Of a stretch of 64,000 nt of DNA, positions 8,165 to 16,092 are shown piece by piece (the stretch's first letter is position 1; each line of letters opens with the position of its first letter). Location: contig NZ_JBAXHI010000022.1 of NCBI RefSeq assembly GCF_037138995.1, positions 1 to 64,000 on the forward strand, read 5' to 3'. The position numbers were made by a program, and so were the translations under genes. Under the pieces are notes generated by a model. That model was not told the DNA's origin and ran no database searches. It worked only from the letters and a program-made list of their open reading frames with translations. Origin of the DNA: Chlorohelix sp037138995. GTDB taxonomy: Bacteria > Chloroflexota > Chloroflexia > Chloroheliales > Chloroheliaceae.

Positions 8165-9226
8165 TTAATTGCTATACTTCTTTACTTTAGCAGCGTGTTC
8201 TTCGTAAGTGCGTGAGAAATCATGTGTGCCTTCCTTATCACCTGTAGCCACAAAATAATAATAATCGGTGGTTGCAGGTTCGGTGGCGGCGCTGAGTGAA
8301 GCCAAGCCCGGATTACAGATTGGTCCGGGTGGTAAAGCCTTTGCTTTGTAAGTATTATAGGGCGAGTCTATTTCAAGGTCTTTGAGTGCAGGTTTATCCC
8401 ACCATTTGCTAAAATTCAGATTAGTTCGGGCGTTTTCGGTGTCACGCGCCCACTGAGCGGTGGGGTCGGATTGTAACATCATGCTCTTGTTAAGGCGATT
8501 GTAAAACACGCTGGCAATTATCGGGCGTTCGGGCGCTACTACCGCTTCACGTTCTATCAGCGAAGCCATTGTTACTACTTTGTAGATGCCGATACCAGCA
8601 CGCGCCTTGTCGCGCAAGGTTGCGTTATATTGGTCGCCGAAGCGTTTGAGCATCATAATGATAATGTCATCTTCGGTATAACTGGCGGGTATGCGGTACG
8701 TATCGGGAAACAGGAAACCTTCTACCGAAGCGCCGGGTGGCTTATCGTCCAGAAAGCCAAACTGGTAATCGCCTTTTTTGACAAGCTGGCTAAACTTTTC
8801 TTTGTTCCAGCCTTTTTCTTCAAGACGGGTGGCAATTTGTTCCAATCGCCAGCCTTCCGGGATAGTGACTTGCCGTTCTACCAGACGGGCGCTGGTGATA
8901 GTTTCGAGGATTTCATCCATCGTCATATCACGCCGTAGGTAGAAATAGCCTGATTGCATGCGTTCTTCTGCGCCTAACATACGGGCGCGTACTCTGAAGA
9001 CAAAGGTATTACGCACCAACTTGGCATCGTATAAATCCCCAGTAACTTGGCTGAAACTCTCACCAACGTTGATGTTAAAAGGTACTACATCAGCACTGGC
9101 GCTTGGGCGTGAGCCTACTTCCATAAAGAAATATACGCCGAAGCCGGCTATTACCACCACCACTATCATTATTAGACCGAAAATGATTTTGAGGGTTACG
9201 CCGGATAGCCGGGAGATGATATTCAA
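8165..9226 (-). CDS. mltG: endolytic murein transglycosylase MltG (YceG-like)
   Basis: The protein has 353 residues. A TTG start at 9226 is supported by AAAGGAG eight bases upstream. A membrane anchor spans residues ~12-33, followed by a LysM-like module and the YceG catalytic domain, with the catalytic Glu at about residue 225 in TMASLIEREAVVAPERP and the later SVFYNRL and LQSDPTAQWA patches. MltG cleaves nascent glycan strands to set their length. It precedes aroE by 139 bases in the same direction, as in many bacteria where mltG and aroE are neighbours. Confidence 0.95.
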   Translation of the reverse strand: MNIISRLSGVTLKIIFGLIMIVVVVIAGFGVYFFMEVGSRPSASADVVPFNINVGESFSQVTGDLYDAKLVRNTFVFRVRARMLGAEERMQSGYFYLRRDMTMDEILETITSARLVERQVTIPEGWRLEQIATRLEEKGWNKEKFSQLVKKGDYQFGFLDDKPPGASVEGFLFPDTYRIPASYTEDDIIIMMLKRFGDQYNATLRDKARAGIGIYKVVTMASLIEREAVVAPERPIIASVFYNRLNKSMMLQSDPTAQWARDTENARTNLNFSKWWDKPALKDLEIDSPYNTYKAKALPPGPICNPGLASLSAATEPATTDYYYFVATGDKEGTHDFSRTYEEHAAKVKKYSN

Positions 9227-9409
9227 GCCACGTCTCCTTTAATTGTAAGTCTGCTAATTGTAACAAACCGTGAATCAAAGGGCAAGCCGTGAAAAAGAGG
9301 TGTTACTACACGGTTTTGACGAGTTGAGAATTAGGGTATCCTCAACACGATTTTACCAAAGCTTAGCGGTGTGTTCCGTTCGCTTTGATAAGTTCAAATA
9401 CTCGGTCAA

Positions 9410-10576
9410 TTACAGGCTTCTCTGCTCCTTGCCGTAGCGCAAACATGCTACTAGATGGTGAGGGTCGGCTTCTTCTTCAGAAAGTGGTACTGGCATGCCG
9501 GTATTGTCACGCTTAAAAGTGCGTGGAGTTAGCGGTGGGGATACCTTGTGACATTCCTCAACTCTTTCGGCACACCAGCGATAGAAAACGCAGCCGGGTT
9601 GCTTGGCGGCGGCTAGTTGGGCAACTGCCGCATCCTTACTTTGAAAGCTCAGGCTGCTGGCTTCTGATTCCATAGTTGAAAGAACCGGGTCATTTTCCCG
9701 AAAATGCTCATATTCAGACAAGGCTTGCGCCGGGTCGAGGGCTGCGCCGGGCAATGGGCTGGGGGAAGGGTTAATTTCAAGTAAGGTGCGGGTGTAGGGG
9801 TGTGCGGAAAACTCAAATAGGCGTTCGGTTGGCACGATTTCCATGATACGCCCGCCAAACATTATGGCGGTACGCCCTTTAGCGGCGAAGTAGCGCACCA
9901 TAGAAAGATTATGAGAGATAAATAGGAAAGCAGTACCAAACTTGCGCCCGACTTCCAACATTTTATTCAGAATTTCAGTACGGGTATTCAAATCTAGATT
10001 GCTGACTGGTTCATCTGCTACCACAAGGCGGGGGCGGGTGGCAAGAGCGCGAGCGATGGCGTAGCGTTGCCGTTGTCCACCGCTTATTTGATTTGGGTAA
10101 CGGCTCAAAAATTCTTCGGGGATACCGAACTTGTCAATTAGTTCATTGGCAAAGGCGCGTGCTTCTGCTTTCCCATCTGCTCCGGAATAGCGATCTACCA
10201 TCTCGTACAGTAAGTTGTCCAAACGATTTTTGGCAATTTGGTTCATCCCGCTGAAATTATCTTCGGAGATAAAGCGAAGGTAGCGACGCGCCTTGTTGAC
10301 TTCGGCTTCGCTCAGCCCGCTCAAGGGCTTACCCATGAACATTACAACGCCACGATCTGGTTTATCCAGTCCGGCAATGATTCTACCTAGAGCGCTTTTG
10401 CCGCTACCGCTTTCTCCGGTTAAGCCGAGGATTTCTCCTTCGTTGATTTCCAGTGAAACACCGTTGAGAGCGGGAATCCGCTTACCTCCAGAGAGAATAT
10501 TCAATATTCCTTCATCGGAAGCATAGCTCTTATAAAGATTTTTTGTTGCAAGTAGGAGAGATGTGTTATCAGGCAT
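9410..10576 (-). CDS. oligopeptide/dipeptide-type ABC transporter ATP-binding protein (orphan)
   Basis: The protein has 388 residues. The ATPase has Walker A GESGSGKS at 54-61, signature SGGQRQRYAIARA, Walker B VVADEPVSNLD and a H-loop FISHNLS. The C-terminal extension after the nucleotide-binding domain contains Cys residues (PGCVFYRWC, EECHK, ACLRYG) as in OppF/DppF proteins, which are the ATPase half of peptide importers. No permease or binding protein is adjacent: mltG lies downstream and a non-coding element then an ABC exporter upstream. It must work with permeases encoded elsewhere. No Shine-Dalgarno is visible at the ATG. Substrate prediction is by family only. Confidence 0.88.
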   Translation of the reverse strand: MPDNTSLLLATKNLYKSYASDEGILNILSGGKRIPALNGVSLEINEGEILGLTGESGSGKSALGRIIAGLDKPDRGVVMFMGKPLSGLSEAEVNKARRYLRFISEDNFSGMNQIAKNRLDNLLYEMVDRYSGADGKAEARAFANELIDKFGIPEEFLSRYPNQISGGQRQRYAIARALATRPRLVVADEPVSNLDLNTRTEILNKMLEVGRKFGTAFLFISHNLSMVRYFAAKGRTAIMFGGRIMEIVPTERLFEFSAHPYTRTLLEINPSPSPLPGAALDPAQALSEYEHFRENDPVLSTMESEASSLSFQSKDAAVAQLAAAKQPGCVFYRWCAERVEECHKVSPPLTPRTFKRDNTGMPVPLSEEEADPHHLVACLRYGKEQRSL

Positions 10577-10647
10577 AAAAATTATTTAATGTATTTTGGT
10601 ACTAAAGTAATGTTTTTCGTAATGTTTCTTTGCTAAATTAAGAGTGT

Positions 10648-10988
10648 CAGTAAATAAAAGAGCGTGAATGTAATGTAACAAACGCAATTGTAGTCCTAAC
10701 CGTCACACTAACGTTTTTATTCAAATCTGTCATAGCAACTATCTAAATTACGTCGTTATTAGTCGCAACATCGTCTTATTAAAAATTGGCACATATGTAG
10801 CACTACGTTTTACTACAGCTTTAGCACCGTCATACTCAAAATCGCATAACGTCATAGCAATTAATGAAGTAACGTCACACCCACCAACCTAGTCATTATA
10901 TATTCTTAGTCAAGTCGCAGCACAAATCTAGCTATATCTAATTCGGTCACAGCAATGTCCTAGTCTTTCACGCTCTTTTATTTTACTG
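10648..10988. repeat. 341-bp element bounded by 21/22-bp inverted repeats
   Basis: The left arm (10648-10668) is the reverse complement of the right arm (10967-10988) over its full length except for one extra T in the right arm. The interior has about fifteen GTC triplets, most in a (C/A)GTC(A/G) context. GTCAYAGCAA occurs at 10729, 10851 and 10946, with a near copy at 10914. Several GTC positions are 21-23 bases apart (10729, 10752, 10773; 10829, 10851, 10874). It could be a MITE-like non-autonomous transposon or a structured RNA locus whose ends pair. A clear target-site duplication is not seen. Confidence 0.65.
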
Positions 10989-11047
10989 TAAAATTAATAT
11001 TCTATCTCCATAACTTTTTTCCTGTATTTTTCCCACGCATTCTTCAT

Positions 11048-11080
11048 AGCCTCTCCTAGTTTCCAGAGAGGCTTTTTTAT
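11048..11080 (+). terminator. plus-strand rho-independent terminator
   Basis: AGCCTCTC (11048-11055) and GAGAGGCT (11066-11073) form an 8-bp stem with a 10-base loop, followed by TTTTTT. On the minus strand the hairpin is followed by ATGAAGAATG, not a T-run. It therefore works for plus-strand transcripts, although no plus-strand gene precedes it. Confidence 0.65.
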
Positions 11081-11082
11081 TT

Positions 11083-12882
11083 TCATTCGTCCTGAAAATT
11101 ACGGGTATAGAGGCGGTAATACAAACCTTGTCGCTCTATCAAATTTTCATGTGTGCCTTCTTCCACCAGTTCGCCTTTATCCATCACCACTATTTTATCT
11201 GCCTTCTCGATAGTGGTAAGACGGTGTGCAATCACAATGGTGGTGCGGTCTTTCATCAAGCGGTCAAGCGCATCTTGCACTAGGCTCTCGCTCTCATTAT
11301 CCAGCGAGCTGGTGGCTTCATCCAGAATCAGGATACGAGGGTTGCGTAGGATGGCTCGGGCAATGGCGATGCGCTGGCGTTGACCCCCTGATAGTTTTAC
11401 CCCTCTTTCCCCTACCAGCGTTTCATAGCCGTCAGGTAATTTCTCAATAAACTGGTGAGCGTTAGCCCCTCGCGCCGCTTCTTCGATTTCTGCGCGGTTC
11501 GCTTCTAATCGTCCATAAGCAATGTTCTGAAAAATGGTAGCGCCGAATAATACAGGTTCTTGCGGTACTATCCCGATTTGTTCGCGCAAGCTTTTCAGCG
11601 TTACGTCCCGAATATCATGTCCATCCAGCGTGATACGCCCCGCTTTTGGGTCATAGAAGCGCGGTATCAGGTTGGCGATAGTGGTTTTACCCGCGCCGCT
11701 TGGTCCAACCAACGCTACCACTTGCCCTTGTTTTGCTTCAAAACTTACCCCGCGTAATACACTGCTGCGCTCGTCATAATCGAAAAAGACTTCCTCAAAG
11801 CGCATGTCTCCTGTGCCTTGTGTTAGCGGTTTTGCGTTCGGCAAATTGGTTACAGCGGCGGGCTCATCAAGTAGATTGAAGATACGTTCTGCTCCACCCA
11901 ACGCTTTCTGGAACTCGCTGAATAGCCCGGTAAGTGTGCCGATGGGACCGGCTACTACGCCCATATAAATCAGGATTGAAACCAGTTCGCCGGGAGTCAG
12001 ATGTCCATCCAACACCTGCTGACCGCCAAACCACAGCACTACAATAATGGCGCTGAAACTCAGGAAGGTAATCAACGCCACAAAACCGCTCTGCAAACGG
12101 ATACGGCGCATGGCAGCGGCGTACACCAGACCGATTCCGCTCTTGTAGCGGTCTATTTCGTAGTTCTCACGGGTAAAAGCCATCACGGTTTTTTGGTTGC
12201 TGATAGTCTCTTCTAGAATCGTGGTGGTCTCACCTAGATGCTTCTGCACTTCATTAGAATGAAAGCGGATGCGCTTGCCCACAGTTATAGCAACGACAGT
12301 TAGTATCGGTATTAACGCCAATATAAGCAGCGTCATGCGCCAATCTCGCGTGACAATCATGACAATCGCGCCTATTAAAGTCAGAAGGCTTTGCGCTGCG
12401 CTTATCAAATTGGTAGTGACGGCGTTCTGAACCATCGTCACATCATTGGTTAGGCGGCTCATAAGTTCGCCGGTGCGCCGTTCGTTGAAGAAGCCGAGTG
12501 ATAGAGTTTGCAGGTGACTGTAGAGCTTTACCCGTAGGTCGTTGACGATACGCTCACCCGCGTTGTTTAGCAGATAACTTTGCAGGAAGATGAAAAACGC
12601 TTGAAAGGCGAATACCAGCAGCAGAATCATAGTGATGTTGTTAAGACCGTTGCGATCGGCTTTAACAAAAACGGTATCTATCAAACTGCCAGCCATTGCC
12701 GGTAATGCCAAACCCATCACACTCCCGATTAACATCGCAATCGCTGCTACCACCAACCACAGCCAATATGGTTTGGCGAAAGCCAGCAAGCGTAGCAGTT
12801 CGTTACGCTGGGGGCGTGGGCGCGTCTGTGCTTTTCTATCCACTATATCGCGCAACTCGCGCTTTTCTATTCTTGTTGCCAT
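11083..12882 (-). CDS. ABC exporter, fused permease-ATPase (MsbA/LmrA type)
   Basis: The protein has 599 residues. It is a half-transporter expected to homodimerise: six membrane spans over residues ~30-340, with QSYLLNNAGERIVNDLRVKLY and SLGFFNERRTGELMSRLTND as in the ABC_membrane family. The ATPase follows, with Walker A LVGPSGAGKTT, signature KLSGGQRQRIAIARAIL, Walker B ILILDEATSSLD and H-loop VIAHRLTT. It exports lipids or drugs; the substrate cannot be read from sequence. It appears to be monocistronic, with no Shine-Dalgarno visible before the ATG. Confidence 0.92.
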   Translation of the reverse strand: MATRIEKRELRDIVDRKAQTRPRPQRNELLRLLAFAKPYWLWLVVAAIAMLIGSVMGLALPAMAGSLIDTVFVKADRNGLNNITMILLLVFAFQAFFIFLQSYLLNNAGERIVNDLRVKLYSHLQTLSLGFFNERRTGELMSRLTNDVTMVQNAVTTNLISAAQSLLTLIGAIVMIVTRDWRMTLLILALIPILTVVAITVGKRIRFHSNEVQKHLGETTTILEETISNQKTVMAFTRENYEIDRYKSGIGLVYAAAMRRIRLQSGFVALITFLSFSAIIVVLWFGGQQVLDGHLTPGELVSILIYMGVVAGPIGTLTGLFSEFQKALGGAERIFNLLDEPAAVTNLPNAKPLTQGTGDMRFEEVFFDYDERSSVLRGVSFEAKQGQVVALVGPSGAGKTTIANLIPRFYDPKAGRITLDGHDIRDVTLKSLREQIGIVPQEPVLFGATIFQNIAYGRLEANRAEIEEAARGANAHQFIEKLPDGYETLVGERGVKLSGGQRQRIAIARAILRNPRILILDEATSSLDNESESLVQDALDRLMKDRTTIVIAHRLTTIEKADKIVVMDKGELVEEGTHENLIERQGLYYRLYTRNFQDE

Positions 12883-13074
12883 TTTTTTATCAGGTTTCTA
12901 TCTAAATTTTCTTAATAAGGTCATTTTAATATGCTAAGTTTCAATATTATATGCTGATACCGATTTTGAGAGGGCAAAAGCACATATAGATTACGTATAG
13001 GTGGCGTGGAAGTTTCTAATTCGTCTTGAAAAAAGATTCAGTTTTGGCTAGACCTAAATGCTAACCCCGCTGAA

Positions 13075-13103
13075 TTGCGATTAGTTAACTCAGGCTTTAT
13101 AAT
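13075..13103 (+). promoter_or_regulatory. sigma70-type promoter for ppx
   Basis: TTGCGA at 13075-13080, a 17-bp spacer, TATAAT at 13098-13103. It would give a leader of about 60 bases before the ATG at 13172 and may drive the ppx-recN group. Confidence 0.6.
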
Positions 13104-13171
13104 CAATACCTGTCGTAAGCCTCGCATATCAGAACGCAGCTATTGAGAAGAGGGGGGACTACCGCAAACCG

Positions 13172-14110
13172 ATGAAGATTGCTGAAGCGGTTACAGTTGG
13201 TGCAGTTGATATTGGCAGTAATACGGTACATCTTGTTATAGCTCGCACCGATGGCACCGAAATCGAAATTCTGGAAGACCAGAAAGAAATGGCGCGTCTT
13301 GGAGATGACGTAAGCTATCACGGTGAAATTTCGTCCTCTAAGCTGGAATTAACCATGAACCTTCTAAAAAACTATCGCCAGCTTTCCGAGAACCGCAACG
13401 CCCATTTGGTAGTGACTGGAACCGAGCCGTTACGCGCTGCTCGCAATTCTATCAAATTGGTGCAACGCGCCCGCGAAGAACTCGGCATTAATATCAATGT
13501 GCTATCGCAGCCCGAAGAAGCAATCCTCAGCTTTAGGGGCGCAACTTTCAATATGCATTTGCCCTCTCACTTTGTGATGGCGGATGTGGGCGGTGGTAGT
13601 ACCGAAATTGTGGTGGTGAATTTCCACCAAATTCAATCTATAATCAAGTTGCCGGTTGGTTCAATCAAGTTGCGTGCTTTGTGCAACGCTGGAGACCCTC
13701 TGACGCAGGCGCAAGTGCATGCTGCCCAGTTCAAGCTCGGTGAGATATTCGGAGCCGCCCAATGGCCCCATCTGCCGCTTGGTCCTAATTTCGGGATAGT
13801 GGCGGGCGGGAATGCCAAAGCTATTACCCGCCTTTTCAATCGTGGGCGACGCGGTGAGTTTTTACGCTCCCCCGAACTATTGGGAGCGGTTAACCTAGCG
13901 ATGTCCAAGTCATCCGAGCAAATCACGCAGGAATATAACCTCGTAGCCAGCCGCGCCCAAACTTTTTCTACTGGCGCGCTGATAATCCATGCGATTATGG
14001 ATAAATTCAAGCTGAATAGTATGTTGGTAAGCCGTTACGGAATCCGCGAGGGGCTATTGCTTTCATACGCGCATTTCCATGAGGGCTGGCGAGATTCGCT
14101 GGCGTTATGA
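13172..14110 (+). CDS. ppx: Ppx/GppA-family phosphatase (exopolyphosphatase-like)
   Basis: The protein has 312 residues, the short two-domain actin-like form without the C-terminal HD domain. The ASKHA fold motifs are AVDIGSNTVHLVI (phosphate loop 1, residues ~11-23), TEPLRAARNS, and MADVGGGSTEIVVV (~136-149), with GGNAKAITRLF in the adenosine region. Members hydrolyse polyphosphate or the pppGpp 5'-phosphate. It lies upstream of recN in the same direction with a 56-base gap. Whether it acts on polyphosphate or pppGpp is not decidable here. Confidence 0.9.
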   Translation: MKIAEAVTVGAVDIGSNTVHLVIARTDGTEIEILEDQKEMARLGDDVSYHGEISSSKLELTMNLLKNYRQLSENRNAHLVVTGTEPLRAARNSIKLVQRAREELGININVLSQPEEAILSFRGATFNMHLPSHFVMADVGGGSTEIVVVNFHQIQSIIKLPVGSIKLRALCNAGDPLTQAQVHAAQFKLGEIFGAAQWPHLPLGPNFGIVAGGNAKAITRLFNRGRRGEFLRSPELLGAVNLAMSKSSEQITQEYNLVASRAQTFSTGALIIHAIMDKFKLNSMLVSRYGIREGLLLSYAHFHEGWRDSLAL

Positions 14111-14166
14111 TAAAATGTAAACGCTTTATTAGAAAACGCGTTCGGAATTTAGAGTAATATACATAT

Positions 14167-16092
14167 ATGCTGGTAGAGCTAAATATCTCCAATTTTGCCA
14201 TAATAGATTCCCTCTCGTTGCGTTTTTCGCCCGGTTTTAATACGCTTACTGGGGAGACGGGCGCGGGCAAATCTATCATCATTGACGCGGTGGGCGCAAT
14301 TCTTGGCGCGAAAACGGGCGCAGAATTTATTCGGCATGGGCAGAATCAGGCGCGGGTAGAAGGCTACTACGAGTTGGCAATGTCCGACAAAATGCTTGAG
14401 GATGAGCGATTTCGCCACTTGCTGGAATTGCTACAGCGTGAAAATCTGCTGGAAGATGAACATTATGCACACCAAACCCTTCGCCTAAACCTTAGCCGTG
14501 AAGTGAATCTGAGCGGGCGTTCGGTTTGCCGAATCAACGGTAGTTCGGTACGGCAGGACATACTGCGCGAGGTAGGCGAAGCGTTGGTGGATATTCACGG
14601 TCAAACCGAGCATATCTCACTATTGCGCGTCAGCGAACATCTGGAATTGCTCGACCAATATGCGGGGGTGATTCAACGGCGTGTCCGTTTGAGCGAACTG
14701 GTGGGGCAATTACGCACTGTTCGGCGCGACATCAACGGGATGCAGCGAGATGAGCGCGCGATAGCTCGGCGGGTTGACTTGCTTAAATTTCAGCTTGAAG
14801 AGCTTGATGCGGCACGCCTCCAGCCCGGCGAAGAAGAAGAAATGCTCAAGCAGCGGCAGATTCTGAACAGTGCGGAAAAACTGACTGCCGTTTCCGATCG
14901 CGCCTATAAATTGCTGTACGAAGGCTTTGAAGAAGGCGGCGATGAAGGCGGTTATGGCAAGCGTGGGCGTGGTGGCGGAATGGCTGTACACGCGGCTTTG
15001 GCTGAAATCGAGCGTTTGCTGAGCGATTTGCTGAAGTTTGAGGCTGAGGTCGGCAAACACCTTGAAACGGTGCAGGAAGCCGCCATTAAATTGGAGGATG
15101 TAGCGCATGCCATGCGTGATTTCCGTGACCGAGTGGAATACGACCCCAAACGCTTGGAGGGTATTGAAGAGCGGCTTGAAATGATTCGCGCCCTCAAGCG
15201 CAAATACGGCAACGGTATTTCCGAAATACTGGCATACCGTCAGAAAGCCGCTATCGAACTGGAACAAATTGCACACAGCGATGAGCGGTTAGTAGAGTTG
15301 CAGGTGCAAGAACAAGAACTGTTGCAACAAATTGGGACGTTGGCGGGTGAAATCTCGAAAATTCGCCGCACCTCTGCCGACAAACTGGCGCAAGAAGTGG
15401 AGCAATCGCTACGTGATTTGAAGCTGTTACGCGCCCGTTTTGAGGTCAATATTACTCAGAAGGAAGACCCCTCTGGCGCGCCCGTAACGCTTCTCGATGG
15501 ACGCAAAGGGCTTTTTGCTTTTGACGGGCATGGCGTTGACCGAGTGGAATTTTATGTCTCTCTTAACCCCGGTGAGCCTCCCAAACCGCTTCAGAAGGTT
15601 GCCAGCGGTGGTGAAACCAGCCGCCTGATGTTGGCGCTCAAATCTATTCTGGCAAGCGCAGATTCTGTTCCCACCCTGATTTTTGATGAGGTGGACGTAG
15701 GCGTGGGTGGGCGTAGCGGTCAAGTGGTGGGCGAAAAGCTGTGGCAACTTACCAACTCAAACAATCATCAGGTAATTTGCATTACTCACTTGCCACAGAT
15801 TGCCGCTTTTGGTGATTCGCACTTCAATATATTGAAAAAGGTAGTAGAAGATCGCACGCTTACCACTGTACGGCAGCTAGAATACGAAGCTATTATCGAA
15901 GAATTAGCTGCGATGCTAGGCGGGTTGCCTGTCAGCGATTCTATGCGTAACAGCGCCATCGAAATGCTGAAGGATGTGAAGGGCTGGAAAGATGCGGTGC
16001 ATAACGGCACGCTCGAACAATTTTTGGCGCACCGCCATTCCAATCAAGCTACCGGACAGGGGCAATTGTGGGAGGAACTTAAGACTATATGA
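14167..16092 (+). CDS. recN: DNA repair protein RecN
   Basis: The protein has 641 residues, an SMC-like ATPase for double-strand break repair. The N-terminal head has LTGETGAGKSIIIDAVGAIL (Walker A at ~29-36) and the coiled-coil arms lie at ~150-380. The C-terminal head has KVASGGETSRLMLALKSIL (signature), Walker B PTLIFDEVDVGVGG and CITHLPQIAAFGDSHF. The arm carries a Gly/Arg-rich insert at about residues 257-275 (GYGKRGRGGGMAVH), unusual in RecN and probably a flexible loop. The stop overlaps the next ATG by 4 bases (ATGA), so it is translationally coupled to an envelope polysaccharide gene. Confidence 0.97.
   Translation: MLVELNISNFAIIDSLSLRFSPGFNTLTGETGAGKSIIIDAVGAILGAKTGAEFIRHGQNQARVEGYYELAMSDKMLEDERFRHLLELLQRENLLEDEHYAHQTLRLNLSREVNLSGRSVCRINGSSVRQDILREVGEALVDIHGQTEHISLLRVSEHLELLDQYAGVIQRRVRLSELVGQLRTVRRDINGMQRDERAIARRVDLLKFQLEELDAARLQPGEEEEMLKQRQILNSAEKLTAVSDRAYKLLYEGFEEGGDEGGYGKRGRGGGMAVHAALAEIERLLSDLLKFEAEVGKHLETVQEAAIKLEDVAHAMRDFRDRVEYDPKRLEGIEERLEMIRALKRKYGNGISEILAYRQKAAIELEQIAHSDERLVELQVQEQELLQQIGTLAGEISKIRRTSADKLAQEVEQSLRDLKLLRARFEVNITQKEDPSGAPVTLLDGRKGLFAFDGHGVDRVEFYVSLNPGEPPKPLQKVASGGETSRLMLALKSILASADSVPTLIFDEVDVGVGGRSGQVVGEKLWQLTNSNNHQVICITHLPQIAAFGDSHFNILKKVVEDRTLTTVRQLEYEAIIEELAAMLGGLPVSDSMRNSAIEMLKDVKGWKDAVHNGTLEQFLAHRHSNQATGQGQLWEELKTI

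Larger units (their letters stand above)
10577..11082. other. intergenic region, 506 bp, non-coding element
   Basis: This is the second-longest gap in the window. It is AT-rich with no plausible frame. It contains the inverted-repeat element at 10648-10988, a possible plus-strand promoter (TTGGTA 10596-10601, TAATGT 10620-10625, spacer 18) and a plus-strand terminator at 11048-11080. The flanking genes are both on the minus strand, so the promoter and terminator fit neither. Confidence 0.7.

Noticed and set aside
10690..10965. CRISPR-like periodicity of GTC motifs
   Set aside because: The repeats are too short and diverged, spacing is irregular, and no cas genes are nearby.
10634..10996. AAATTA as a target-site duplication around the inverted-repeat element
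   Set aside because: The copies are at unequal distances from the arm ends and the hexamer is expected by chance in AT-rich DNA.
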